Of a stretch of 64,000 nt of DNA, positions 13,286 through 22,329 are shown in pieces. The notes under the pieces are model-generated. The model was not told the origin of the DNA and did no database searches. It was given only the letters and a program-made list of their open reading frames with translations. Each line of letters begins with the position of its first letter. The stretch's first letter is position 1. This DNA is from Microbacteriaceae bacterium VKM Ac-2854 (lineage in GTDB: Bacteria; Actinomycetota; Actinomycetes; Actinomycetales; Microbacteriaceae). Where the stretch lies: positions 3,425 to 67,424 of the forward strand of contig JABMLH010000002.1 of the NCBI GenBank assembly GCA_013205085.1. The letters run 5' to 3'. The translations under genes were made by a program, and so were the position numbers.

Positions 13286-14208
13286 TCGACGAGGTCCCGG
13301 GTCTTGTTGCTGCGCCACTGGATGGCGGTGAAGGCCATCGTCAGCACGAGGAGCACGATGCCGATCGCCGCGGCGTAGCCCTGATCGCGGGTGACGAATC
13401 CGGTGTCGTACGCGTACGTGACCAGCACGTTCGTCGCGTTCTGCGGGCCACCGCCGGTCATCACGAACACGATGTCGAAGACCTGGAACGAGAAGATCAC
13501 ATTCAGGATCAGCAAGAAGAACGACTGCGGCCCGACCAGCGGCACGGTGATGTGCCGGAACCGCATCCAGCCGCCCGCGCCGTCCAGTCGCGCCGCCTCG
13601 TACAGGTCCGGCCCGATGCCCTGCAGGCCGGCGAGGCAGATCAGCATGTTGAAGCCGACCCGCCACCACAGCGTCACCAGCACGATCGAGGTGAAGGCGC
13701 CCGCGCCGCCCGACTGCCACGCGACCGCCGGCAGCCCGGCGAAGCGCAGCAGCGAATCGAGGATGCCCGTGTTCTCGTCGAAGATCAGCACGCCGAGCAG
13801 AGCGGTGGCGACGCCGGAGACCGCCATCGGCAGGATCAGGATGGAGCGGAACACCGGGCGAGCGGGCAGCACCGAGTTGAGCAGCACGGCCGCGCCGAGC
13901 CCGAGCAGCATCGAGGCCGGCGTGACCAGGGCGGTGAAGACCACGGTGTTCAGCGTGACCCGCCAGAACAGCGGGTCGCCGAAGAGGCGCAGGTAGTTGT
14001 CGAGGCCGACGAAGACGCCGTCGCCGAAGCCGTTGGTCCGCTGCAGGCTCAGCAGCGCGGAGCCGGCGAGCGGCACGAAGACGAACAGCCCGAGCATCAG
14101 CAGGTTCGGCGCCAGGAACGCGTAGGCGGTCAGCCCTTCGCGCAATCCTCGGAAGCGACGACCGCGGAGGGGCCGACGCGGGATGCTCGCGGTGCCGGAC
14201 GCCGTCAC
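13282..14208 (-). CDS. Carbohydrate ABC transporter permease (MalF-type)
   Basis: Partner permease of the same importer. The 308-residue protein has an N-terminal cytoplasmic stretch rich in arginine ([16 protein letters not shown]), then about six transmembrane helices and the EAA loop ([21 protein letters not shown]). The start is GTG at 14208, overlapping the binding-protein stop as GTGA. Translation is coupled on both sides. A longer open frame upstream is only the binding-protein gene read in another phase. Confidence 0.92.
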   Translation of the reverse strand: MTASGTASIPRRPLRGRRFRGLREGLTAYAFLAPNLLMLGLFVFVPLAGSALLSLQRTNGFGDGVFVGLDNYLRLFGDPLFWRVTLNTVVFTALVTPASMLLGLGAAVLLNSVLPARPVFRSILILPMAVSGVATALLGVLIFDENTGILDSLLRFAGLPAVAWQSGGAGAFTSIVLVTLWWRVGFNMLICLAGLQGIGPDLYEAARLDGAGGWMRFRHITVPLVGPQSFFLLILNVIFSFQVFDIVFVMTGGGPQNATNVLVTYAYDTGFVTRDQGYAAAIGIVLLVLTMAFTAIQWRSNKTRDLVE

Positions 14209-15506
14209 GCGGTCGCCGCGGCGATTCCGCTGCTCATCGCCGCGAGCGTCGCATCCGTGTCCTGACCGCCGACGAAGGCCGCCTCGAGCTGATCCTTGAG
14301 CACCGTGATGATCGCGGCCATGTCGGGCGAGGCGACCTGGCCGGAGTCCTGCGGCTGCACCAACGATGCCTGGCCGAGGAAGACCGGCGCGAGTTCGGGA
14401 CGGACGGCGAAGTCGATGCCGCTCTCGGTCAGGTCGCGGCGGGTGGGCAGCAGCGAGGCCGCCGCGCAGAAGTCGTTCATCTCCTGCTCCTCGGTCATGA
14501 ACTCGAGGAACCGCGCGGCCAGCTCGGGATTCTTCGCCTGCTTCGTGGCGACCAGCGCGTTGCCGCCGAAGTCGCCGCCACCGCGGACGTTGCGCGGAGC
14601 GAAGGTGGCGCCCCACTCGAAGTCGAGCGTGCTCTCGGCGTCGGGGATCAGGAACGCGCCGCCGAACGTCATCGCGGTCGTCTGCGAGTACCAGAGGTCG
14701 GCCGCGTAGGTGGCCGACTGCACCGACGAGTTCGGCGGCACCAAGCCCTCGGTGAAGAAGCTGCGGCTGAAGTCCACCGTCGCGCGCCCGGCGGCGGAGT
14801 CGATGGCCGGCGTGACGAGGTCGGATTCGAGGAACTTGCCGTCCGCCTGGAACAGCAGGTTCAGCCAGCGGGTCACGCCGTTGCCCTGCCAGTTGTAGGC
14901 GAAGGCGTATCGGTCGGCGGCCGCGGCGCCCTTGAGGGTGCGGGCGACGTCGGTGAACTGGTCCCACGTCCACGCATCCTCGACCGCGGTCGGGATATCG
15001 GTGATGCCGGCGGCCGACAAGGCGTCCGCGTTGTAGAGGATCACCGAGGTGTCGGTGTGATGCGGCACACCGAACGCGCTGCCCTCGCTCTGTACCGCGG
15101 CCCAGGCCGCGCTGGTGAAGCGGTCGCTGAAGCCGTCGGAGAGCAACGGGTCGAGTTCGAGGAGCTGGCCCCGTCCGGCGTAGCTGCCGAAGGTGTAGTA
15201 CGGCACCCGGAAGACGTCCGGCGGATTACCCGCCTGCAGCTGAGCGTCGATGTTGGTGAACATCTGCTCGTAGGGCACGGCGTTCAGGGTCACGGTCGCG
15301 CCCGCGTTCGCGGCTTCGAAGTTCTTGATCGCGGCGGCGAAGCCGGCGAGTTCACTGTCGGTGCCCCAGGTGGTGAAGGTCAGGGTGTCGGCAGCGGTGC
15401 CGGAACCGCTGGGGGCGGCGGGTGCGACGAAGCCGCAGCCGGAGAGCAGAAGAGGCGTCGCCGCGACTCCGGCAGCGCCGAAGAAAGTCCGTCGTGAGAG
15501 CTGCAC
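14205..15506 (-). CDS. Extracellular sugar-binding lipoprotein
   Basis: Solute-binding lipoprotein of a CUT1 importer, anchored outside the membrane. The 433-residue protein starts MQLSRRTFFGAAG, a twin-arginine-like signal, followed by the lipobox LLLSGC. I set the start at the GTG at 15506, since GGAGA lies at the right distance; a GTG 12 bp upstream is possible but overlaps that ribosome-binding site. The mature protein contains LTFTTWGTDSELAGFAAAIKNFE, typical of SBP family 1. The two permease genes follow with 4-bp overlaps. A palindrome separates it from the upstream GH3 gene. Confidence 0.92.
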   Translation of the reverse strand: MQLSRRTFFGAAGVAATPLLLSGCGFVAPAAPSGSGTAADTLTFTTWGTDSELAGFAAAIKNFEAANAGATVTLNAVPYEQMFTNIDAQLQAGNPPDVFRVPYYTFGSYAGRGQLLELDPLLSDGFSDRFTSAAWAAVQSEGSAFGVPHHTDTSVILYNADALSAAGITDIPTAVEDAWTWDQFTDVARTLKGAAAADRYAFAYNWQGNGVTRWLNLLFQADGKFLESDLVTPAIDSAAGRATVDFSRSFFTEGLVPPNSSVQSATYAADLWYSQTTAMTFGGAFLIPDAESTLDFEWGATFAPRNVRGGGDFGGNALVATKQAKNPELAARFLEFMTEEQEMNDFCAAASLLPTRRDLTESGIDFAVRPELAPVFLGQASLVQPQDSGQVASPDMAAIITVLKDQLEAAFVGGQDTDATLAAMSSGIAAATA

Positions 15507-15615
15507 AGGATTCTCCACATCCGTCGGACACCGGTGCCCGACTCCCCCGATCCTCGCTCACGGATCGTTCGGCTGCGCAGACTTGACAAGGCGCCCGCGG
15601 TGAGAGAAAAGCGGC

Positions 15616-15672
15616 GAGAAAAGGGTTGTCACTTTGTCGGTGACCCACCGACGAAGTGACAACCCTTTTCTC
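15616..15672. repeat. Palindrome of the GGGTTGTCAC family, copy in GH3/ABC gap
   Basis: A 57-bp inverted repeat. The left arm reads GAGAAAAGGGTTGTCACTTT and continues with GTCGGT; the right arm is its complement with one deletion and one substitution region. Its right end overlaps the stop codon of the GH3 gene (15671-15673). On the minus strand it stands just behind the GH3 gene, so it may terminate that transcript before the next ABC operon. Confidence 0.85.
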
Positions 15673-17962
15673 AGGCGCGGCGGACGGAGGCGGAGGTGAC
15701 GGCGGGCGGGAGGCCGGCGATCGGGTGGTCGGGGCCGGTGAGCAGCAGCGCGGCCTCGGTCTCGTGGTCGGCGCTCGAGCCGCCGACCCAGAGCCGCAGC
15801 TCGCCCGGCTCGACCACGCGGACGTAGTCGCGGTTGCTGAAGGCCAGCAGCGCCGTCGGTACCTCGAGGCGCACCAGCGCCTCCTCGCCCGGGTCGAGCG
15901 ACACCCGCAGGTAGCCGAGCAGCTGCGCGACCGGCCTCGTGACGCTCGCCAGCACATCCCGACCGTAGAGCTGCACCAGGTCGGTGCCGCGACGGTCGCC
16001 GACGTTGCGGATCCGGACCGTCGCGACGATCGTGCCGTCGGTCGGCACGGTGGCCGGCACACGCAGCTCGGAGCGCTCGAACCGGGTGTAGCTCAGCCCG
16101 AAACCGAACGGCCGGACCGGCGTGCTGTCGGCGCTGGTGATCTCGCTCGGCCCGCCGAGGATCGGATGCAGGTAGCTGAACGGCTGCGACCCCGCGGAGC
16201 GCGGCAGCGAGACCGGCAGGTGGCCGGACGGATCCGCGTCGCCCGAGAGGATCGCGGCGAGCGCCGTCCCACCCTCCTCGCCCGGGAAGAACGACTGCAC
16301 CACGGCGGCCGGCGCGCTCGCGGAGTCGAGCGCCCAGCCGATCGCGTACGGGCGCCCCGAGAGCACCACCATCACGACCGGAGTACCGGTGGCGATGACG
16401 GCCTCGACGAACTCGCGCTGCACCCCCGGGAGTTCGAGCGACTCCACGTCGTTGCCCTCCCCCACCGTGCCGCGACCGAAGAGGCCGGCGCGGTCGCCGA
16501 CGACGACGATCGCCACCTCGCTCTCCGCCGCCGCCGCGACGGCCGCCGCGAAGCCCGAGCGAGCGGTTCCCTCGACCGAACAGCCCGATTCGGTGCGGAT
16601 GCGCGCCGCCGGATACCGCGCGGCGAGCGCCTCCGCCAGCGTCGGGATCGCGAAGCCGAACGGCGTGCCGGGGTGGTGCGCGAGCACGTGGTTCGCGAAG
16701 GAGTAGCAGCCCATCAGCGCCTCGGCGCTTGCGGCGTTCGGGCCGATCAGCGCGATCCGCTGCGGCTCCCGCAGCGGCAGGGTGCCGTCGTTGGCGAGCA
16801 GCACGATCGAGCGCTCGGCGAGTTCGCGGGCGATCTCCCGATGCTCGGCGTCGTCGAGGTCGATCGTGGTCGGCGGCTCGTCGAAGCGCGCATCCAGCAG
16901 CCCGAGCTCCTCCTTCTGGGCGAGCACCCGCAGCACCGCGCGATCCACGAGCGCCTCGTCGACCCGGCCATCGCGGACACGTTCGGCCAACGGCTCGAGG
17001 TAGGCGTCTCCGCCGGGCAGTTCGACGTCGATCCCGGCTTCGAGCGCGAGTTGCGCGGCGTGACCGCGATCCGCCGCGATCGCGTGCATCGTCTGCAGGA
17101 AGGCGACCGAGAAGTAGTCCGAGACCACCACACCGTCGAAGCCCCAGCGCTCGCGCAGGATGCCGGTCAGGTACTCGGCCGACGCCGCGACGGGCACGCC
17201 GTCGATCTCGGCGTAGGAGTTCATCACGCTGCGCACTCCCCCGGAACGCACCGCCATCTCGAACGGCGGCAGCAGCACGTCCTCCAGCTCCCGGCGACCC
17301 ACGTGAACGGGAGCGTGGTTGCGGCCGGACTGGGAGGCGGAGTAGCCGACGAAGTGCTTCAGCGTCGCGTGCACTCCCGCGCCCTGCAGCCCGCGGACGT
17401 ACGCGGTGCCGATCGTGCCGACCACGTACGGATCCTCGGCGATGCACTCATCCGTCCGCCCCCAGCGCGGGTCGCGGATCACGTCGAGCACCGGAGCGAG
17501 CCCCTGGTGCACGCCGAGCTGCCGCATCGAGCGGCCGATCGCGGCTCCCATCCGCTCGACGAGTTCCGGGTCGAAGGCGGCGCCCCAGGCGAGCGGGGTC
17601 GGGAAGGTGGCGGCCTGCCAGGCGGCGAGCCCGGTCAGGCACTCCTCGTGCACGAGCGCGGGGATGCCCAGCCGGGTCTGCGTCTGCAATCGGCGCTGCT
17701 CGGCCCACAACCAGTGCGCGCGCTCGACCGGGTCGACGGGTCTCGTGCCGTAGACCCGGGTCAGCTGGCCGAGTCCGTGCACCGTCGCATCCTCGTAGCG
17801 GGTGGAGGATGCCATCTCCCCCGCCATCGGCGCAACCACCTCGTCGCCCTGGTCGACCCAGAAGCCGACGAGCTGGGCGAGCTTCTCCTCCAGCGTCATC
17901 TCGGCCAGGATCGCGAGAACCCGGGTCGACACGAGCGCGTCCGTCTGCTGATCGATGGTCAT
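15671..17962 (-). CDS. Glycoside hydrolase family 3 (beta-glucosidase/beta-xylosidase)
   Basis: Intracellular exo-glycosidase, 763 residues, without signal peptide. The N-terminal TIM-barrel domain carries the catalytic aspartate D282 in GVVVSDYFSV; the second domain follows, and a fibronectin-III-like domain occupies the C-terminus (VRIRNVGDRRGTDLVQLY region). Length is usual for bacterial GH3 enzymes with this domain order. It begins 4 bp after the permease gene upstream and so belongs to the operon 21149-15671. With GH43 and ABC genes nearby, xylo-oligosaccharides are a likely substrate, but beta-glucosides cannot be excluded. Confidence 0.93.
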   Translation of the reverse strand: MTIDQQTDALVSTRVLAILAEMTLEEKLAQLVGFWVDQGDEVVAPMAGEMASSTRYEDATVHGLGQLTRVYGTRPVDPVERAHWLWAEQRRLQTQTRLGIPALVHEECLTGLAAWQAATFPTPLAWGAAFDPELVERMGAAIGRSMRQLGVHQGLAPVLDVIRDPRWGRTDECIAEDPYVVGTIGTAYVRGLQGAGVHATLKHFVGYSASQSGRNHAPVHVGRRELEDVLLPPFEMAVRSGGVRSVMNSYAEIDGVPVAASAEYLTGILRERWGFDGVVVSDYFSVAFLQTMHAIAADRGHAAQLALEAGIDVELPGGDAYLEPLAERVRDGRVDEALVDRAVLRVLAQKEELGLLDARFDEPPTTIDLDDAEHREIARELAERSIVLLANDGTLPLREPQRIALIGPNAASAEALMGCYSFANHVLAHHPGTPFGFAIPTLAEALAARYPAARIRTESGCSVEGTARSGFAAAVAAAAESEVAIVVVGDRAGLFGRGTVGEGNDVESLELPGVQREFVEAVIATGTPVVMVVLSGRPYAIGWALDSASAPAAVVQSFFPGEEGGTALAAILSGDADPSGHLPVSLPRSAGSQPFSYLHPILGGPSEITSADSTPVRPFGFGLSYTRFERSELRVPATVPTDGTIVATVRIRNVGDRRGTDLVQLYGRDVLASVTRPVAQLLGYLRVSLDPGEEALVRLEVPTALLAFSNRDYVRVVEPGELRLWVGGSSADHETEAALLLTGPDHPIAGLPPAVTSASVRRA

Positions 17963-17966
17963 GGCG

Positions 17967-18830
17967 TCAGCCCTTCACGGCGCCGGTGAGGCCGCCGACG
18001 ATCCGGCGCTCGAACAGGCTGAAGAAGATCAGCGCCGGGATCATCGAGAGCGAGGTGAACGCCAACACCTTCGCGGTGTCGACGGCGTACTGCGAGGCGA
18101 AGGCCTGCGTCCCCAGCGGCAGGGTGAACGCGGCCTCGTTGTTCAGGATGAACAGCGGCAGCATGTAGCCGTTCCAGCTGCCGATGAAGGCGAGGATGCC
18201 CACGGTGATCACGCCGGGCAGCGAGAGCCGCAGTACCATCCGCCAGAAGAAGCCGAGTCGGCCGAGGCCGTCGATGGCCGCAGCCTCCTGCAGCTCGTTC
18301 GGGATGGCGGCGAGGAAGGGCACCAGCACGATGATCGTCATCGGCAGCGCGAACGCGACCTGCGGCACGATCACGCCGGCGAGCGAGTTCATCAGGCCGA
18401 GGTCGCGCACCAGGATGTACAGCGGCGTGATCGCGACCGTCATCGGGAACATCAGGCCCGCGGTGAACACGGCGTACACGGCGCCGCGGCCGCGGAAGGA
18501 GTACCGCGCCAGCGCGAACGCCGCCATCAGGCCGAGCGCGACCACGAACAGCGTCGTGCAGGTGGCGGCGATGGTGGAGTTGGCGACCTGGGTCCAGAAC
18601 GGCGCGCTGCCGAGGACGTCGGCGTAGTTGGACCAGTTCCAGGTGATCGGCAGGCCGGACGGGTCCAGCGTGATCTCGGAGTTCGAACGGAAGCCGCCGA
18701 GGATGATGTACGCGACCGGCGCCAGCATCAGGCCGATCACCACGAGGGCGACGAAGTAGATCGCGACGTCGATGCGCTTGACGGAAGCGCGACGCGGGCG
18801 CGGGAGGCGGGTCGGTACGGCGATGGCCAT
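17967..18830 (-). CDS. Carbohydrate ABC transporter permease (MalG-type), second system
   Basis: 287-residue inner-membrane subunit of a second CUT1 importer. It begins MAIAVPTRLPRPRRASVKR, has about six transmembrane segments and the EAA loop (QEAAAIDGLGRLGFFWRMVLRL). The ATG at 18830 overlaps the stop of the other permease by one base (TGATG). The GH3 gene follows after 4 bp. The gene belongs to the operon headed by the lipoprotein gene at 21149. Confidence 0.92.
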   Translation of the reverse strand: MAIAVPTRLPRPRRASVKRIDVAIYFVALVVIGLMLAPVAYIILGGFRSNSEITLDPSGLPITWNWSNYADVLGSAPFWTQVANSTIAATCTTLFVVALGLMAAFALARYSFRGRGAVYAVFTAGLMFPMTVAITPLYILVRDLGLMNSLAGVIVPQVAFALPMTIIVLVPFLAAIPNELQEAAAIDGLGRLGFFWRMVLRLSLPGVITVGILAFIGSWNGYMLPLFILNNEAAFTLPLGTQAFASQYAVDTAKVLAFTSLSMIPALIFFSLFERRIVGGLTGAVKG

Positions 18831-19828
18831 CAGGCCTTCCCTCCATTGGTCAAAGCACCCTCGGTATCCCGCCGCAGCACGAATCGCTGGTAGAGCAGGG
18901 CGACCACGAGCGAGATCAGGAAGATCACCACGGCCACCGCGCTGCCGTAGCCGTAGCTGCCGGCGCTGCGACCGTTGGCGACCATATAGGTCGCCATGGT
19001 CGAGGTGCCCGCGGTGGACGAGACGTACTGGCCCCAGATGATCCAGACCAGGTCGAACAACTGCAGCGAGCCGATGATCGACAGGAACGCCCAGATCCGG
19101 ATGGTCGGACCCATCAGCGGCAGCACGATGTGGCGCTGCACCTGCCAATAGCTCGCGCCGTCGATCCGCGCGGCCTCGGTGATCTCATCCGGAACGCCCT
19201 GCAGCCCCGCGAGGAAGAGGATGACCGCGAAGCCCACGTACTTCCACGTGATGATCGCCAGCAACGTCCAGATCGCGGCGCCCGGATCGGACAGCCAGTC
19301 GGTCACGAACGCGCCGAGGCCGAGCTTCTCCAGCAGCCCGTTAAGAGCGCCGTTCGACTGCAGCATCAGGCTCCAGCCCAGGCCGACGACGACCTCGGAG
19401 ATCACGTACGGCGCGAAGATCAGCACGCGGATCAGCGACTGGAAGCGCAGTTTCCGGTTCAGCAGCAGCGCGATGCCGAGGGCCAGCGGCCCCTGCAGCA
19501 CCAGCGACATCACCACGATGAAGGCGTTGTGGCCGAGCACCTCGTGGAAGGCGGGATCGGTCAGGATCGTGACGTAGTTGCGCAGGCCCACGAAGTCGAC
19601 CGCCGGCCCGTAGCCGGACCAGCTGAAGAAGCCGTAGTAGGCGGCCATACCGACCGGGAGGATCACGAACGCCACGAAGACGACCAGAGCCGGCCCGATC
19701 AGGATCGCGAGCTCGCCGCGCTCCGACCACCGCGACCGGCGCCCGCGCCCGGCGGGGGCGGCGACCGGAGCCGCCACCTCCGCCGGGCTCGACGCGGTCG
19801 CGACCGCGTTCTCACTCAGGAGTGCCAT
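18830..19828 (-). CDS. Carbohydrate ABC transporter permease (MalF-type), second system
   Basis: 332-residue inner-membrane subunit. An Ala/Pro-rich cytoplasmic N-terminus of about 35 residues precedes six predicted transmembrane helices; the EAA loop reads [22 protein letters not shown]. It starts 10 bp after the binding-protein gene and is coupled by one base to the next permease. No ATPase gene is present in either ABC cluster. Confidence 0.92.
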   Translation of the reverse strand: MALLSENAVATASSPAEVAAPVAAPAGRGRRSRWSERGELAILIGPALVVFVAFVILPVGMAAYYGFFSWSGYGPAVDFVGLRNYVTILTDPAFHEVLGHNAFIVVMSLVLQGPLALGIALLLNRKLRFQSLIRVLIFAPYVISEVVVGLGWSLMLQSNGALNGLLEKLGLGAFVTDWLSDPGAAIWTLLAIITWKYVGFAVILFLAGLQGVPDEITEAARIDGASYWQVQRHIVLPLMGPTIRIWAFLSIIGSLQLFDLVWIIWGQYVSSTAGTSTMATYMVANGRSAGSYGYGSAVAVVIFLISLVVALLYQRFVLRRDTEGALTNGGKA

Positions 19829-19838
19829 CCGGGACCGC

Positions 19839-21149
19839 CTAGGACTTCGCGGCCGCGGCGTTCACGGCGTCGACGATGCTCTGGGCATCGCCCTTGCCAG
19901 CGAACAGGTCGACGACGGCGACGTTCAGCGCGTTGCCCACGCTCTGGCCGTACAGCGTGTCGAGCCAGACCGAGACGTAGGGGGCGCTGTTGTAGGCGGC
20001 GAGCACATCCTGCAGGGCGGGATCCGCCACGACGCTCTGCGCATCCTGCGAGGCCGGCAGGGTCTGGAAGGCCGTTGCGTACGCCTCCTGGTTCTCCTTC
20101 TCGACGATGAAGTTCAGGAAGTCGACGCACTCCTTGGGCGCGTTCACCCAGCAGGAGAAGCCGTCGACGCCGCCCATCATCGCGCCGGGCTCGCCGTCAC
20201 CGCCGGAGACGGCGGGGAACGGGAACCACTTCAGGTCGGCGAGCGGCTTGGTGTCGGGGGTCAGCGATGCGATCACGCCCGGGTCCCACGCACCCATCAG
20301 TTCCATCGCCGCCTGGTGGTTGGCGATCAGGCCCGCGGAGGAGCCGGCGCCCTGCTGCGCGGCGGTGGTGAGGAAACCGCTGTTGAACGGCTCGGTCGCG
20401 ATGAAGTCCTGCAGGTTCTCACCGGCCATGATCCAGCACGGGTCGTCGAAGCTGCGGCTTTCGGCGGCCTCGTCGAGAACGTCCTTCGAGCACGCCCGCA
20501 GGGCGAAGTTGTAGTACCAGTGCGCGGCCGGCCAGGCGTCCTTCGCGCCGACCGCGATCGGGTCGATCCCGGCGGCGCTGAGCTGCGCATCCGCGGCCTC
20601 CAGCTCCTCGATGGTGGTCGGCGGCGTCGTGATCCCGGCCTGCGCGAACAGGTCGGCGGAGTAGAAGATGCCGGAGGGCAGCACCGAGACCGGCATGCCG
20701 TAGTTCTTGCCGTCGATCTCGAAGGCGGTCAGCGAGCTGCCGACGGCGGCCTTCGCGTCGGCGGAGATGCCGTCGCTGATGTCCATCGCCTGGCCGGCCT
20801 GCACCACGTCGGCGAGCTTGCCGCCGCCGCGGGCCATGAAGATGTCGGGAGCGTCGCCGGAGTTCAGGGCGGTCTGCAGCTTGCCGTCCATGTCCTCGTT
20901 CTGCACCGACTGGATCTCGATCGTGACGCCCGGGTTGGCCGCCTCGAAGGCGGCCGCGGTGTCGGACCAGTACTGCTTGCCGTCGCCGGTGGTGGAGTTG
21001 TGCCAGAACGTCAGGGTGACGCCGTCGCCGCTGCTGCCGACATCCGCCCCGCCGGCGCAACCGGTCAAGGCGATCGCGCTGAGGACGGTGGCCGCGCAGG
21101 CGGCGGTGAGACGGCGGCGCGCTCGTCGGCTCGGGTGGGGACTCGTCAT
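19839..21149 (-). CDS. Extracellular sugar-binding lipoprotein, second system
   Basis: 436-residue solute-binding protein. [14 protein letters not shown] gives a basic n-region, followed by a hydrophobic helix and the lipobox AIALTGC; mature sequence LTFWHNSTTGDGKQYW is typical of SBP family 1. The start is the ATG at 21149; an in-frame ATG 36 bp upstream would lengthen the signal peptide and is less likely. It heads an operon with both permeases and the GH3 enzyme. A promoter with TTGACG overlaps the LacI-type operator at 21266-21283, pointing to repression by the divergent regulator. Confidence 0.93.
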   Translation of the reverse strand: MTSPHPSRRARRRLTAACAATVLSAIALTGCAGGADVGSSGDGVTLTFWHNSTTGDGKQYWSDTAAAFEAANPGVTIEIQSVQNEDMDGKLQTALNSGDAPDIFMARGGGKLADVVQAGQAMDISDGISADAKAAVGSSLTAFEIDGKNYGMPVSVLPSGIFYSADLFAQAGITTPPTTIEELEAADAQLSAAGIDPIAVGAKDAWPAAHWYYNFALRACSKDVLDEAAESRSFDDPCWIMAGENLQDFIATEPFNSGFLTTAAQQGAGSSAGLIANHQAAMELMGAWDPGVIASLTPDTKPLADLKWFPFPAVSGGDGEPGAMMGGVDGFSCWVNAPKECVDFLNFIVEKENQEAYATAFQTLPASQDAQSVVADPALQDVLAAYNSAPYVSVWLDTLYGQSVGNALNVAVVDLFAGKGDAQSIVDAVNAAAAKS

Positions 21150-21242
21150 GGTGCTGGACCTGCTCTCTTCATTGAGGTGCATCCGTCGTCGGGACGCTGT
21201 GCTGGTGCGGGAAGTCCGATTCGTTCCGACTCGGACGCCCTC

Positions 21243-21283
21243 AGTGTCGCCAGCCGTGCAACACTCGTCAAACGTTTTCGAAA
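21243..21283 (-). promoter_or_regulatory. Promoter and LacI-type operator of the sugar operon
   Basis: On the minus strand TTGACG (21266-21271) and GACACT (21243-21248) are 17 bases apart and point to the binding-protein gene. The -35 box overlaps the palindrome AAACGTTT (21270-21277), which in turn overlaps a second palindrome TTTCGAAA (21276-21283). Central-CG palindromes of this kind are usual LacI-family operators. The site lies between the divergent regulator and the transport operon, so repression by the adjacent LacI protein is the simple reading. Confidence 0.6.
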
Positions 21284-21314
21284 TCCTTTTCCACGATCCA
21301 GGAAGGAGCGGATG

Positions 21315-22319
21315 ATGGCACGAGCGACCATCCACGACGTGGCCGCTGCGGCGGGCGTCTCCGTCGCGACGGTGTCCAAGGCGGTGAACGGGAGGTACGG
21401 CGTGGCACCCGAGACGGCGAGTCGCGTACTCGATGTCGTGGCCGAGCTCGGCTACGAGTCGAGCCTGATCGCCAGCAGCATGCGCTCGCGCCGCACGGGT
21501 GTGATCGGCGTGCTCGTCGCCGACTTCGAGCCCTTCAGCGCCGAGGTGCTCAAGGGTGTCGCCACCGGGCTGCGCGGCACGGGCTTCGACCTGCTGGCGT
21601 ACAGCGGATCGCATCAGGGCGATGGCGAAGGCTGGGAGCGGCGCTCGCTGAGCCGGCTCAGCGGCACGCTGATCGACGGGGCGATCATGGTCACGCCGAC
21701 CGTGGTGAACGTGAGCGCCGACGTGCCGATCGTGGCGGTGGATCCGCACACGGGCCGCGCGGATCTGCCGACCGTCGAGTCCGACAGCCGCGGCGGCGCC
21801 CTCGAGGCGACCGCCTACCTGATCAGCCTCGGGCACCGTCGCATCGGCTTCGTCGCCGGCCGACCCGACCTGAAGTCGTCCCGTCTGCGCGACGCCGGCT
21901 ACCGGGACGCGCTCGCCGCGGCCGGTCTGCGCTTCGACCCCGCCCTGGTCCGTGTCGGCTTCTACGAGGCGGACACGGCTCGGCGGGCCGCGCAGGAGCT
22001 GCTCAGCCAGCCCGATCGCCCGACCGCGGTCTTCGCCGCGAACGATCTCTCCGCCATCGCGATCATCGAAGTGGCGCAGGGGCTCGGGCTGGAGGTGCCG
22101 CGCGATCTCTCGGTCGTCGGCTTCGACGACGTGCCGGAGGCCTCCCGGCTCGCGCTGCCGCTCACGACGGTGCGTCAGCCGATGCAGCGGATCGGCCAGA
22201 CCGCGGCGACGATGCTGACCAGCCTGATGGCGGGCGAAGGGCTCGCCGCGACGCACCTGCTGCTGCCGACCCGACTCGTCGCACGGGCCACGACCGCGGC
22301 GCCGGCGCCGACGACCTGA
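21315..22319 (+). CDS. LacI-family transcriptional regulator
   Basis: 334-residue sugar-responsive repressor. The N-terminal LacI helix-turn-helix (MARATIHDVAAAAGVSVATVSK, residues 1-22) is followed by a hinge helix and a periplasmic-binding-protein-like sensor domain. AAGGAG (21303-21308) fits the ATG at 21315 better than the ATG at 21312. It is divergent from the binding-protein operon and directly upstream of the GH43 gene, whose ribosome-binding site overlaps its stop codon. It therefore probably controls both, with an oligosaccharide or sugar as inducer. Confidence 0.93.
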   Translation: MARATIHDVAAAAGVSVATVSKAVNGRYGVAPETASRVLDVVAELGYESSLIASSMRSRRTGVIGVLVADFEPFSAEVLKGVATGLRGTGFDLLAYSGSHQGDGEGWERRSLSRLSGTLIDGAIMVTPTVVNVSADVPIVAVDPHTGRADLPTVESDSRGGALEATAYLISLGHRRIGFVAGRPDLKSSRLRDAGYRDALAAAGLRFDPALVRVGFYEADTARRAAQELLSQPDRPTAVFAANDLSAIAIIEVAQGLGLEVPRDLSVVGFDDVPEASRLALPLTTVRQPMQRIGQTAATMLTSLMAGEGLAATHLLLPTRLVARATTAAPAPTT

Positions 22320-22329
22320 AGGAGTGCCC

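Noticed and set aside
15558-17447. Frame of 629 codons inside the GH3 gene, same strand
   Set aside because: Arg-rich shadow in another phase; the GH3 protein has all family motifs in its own frame.
19839-22256. 805-codon frame that would fuse 370 extra residues to the binding protein
   Set aside because: The extension runs antisense through the LacI gene and lacks family sequence; the signal peptide starts at 21149.
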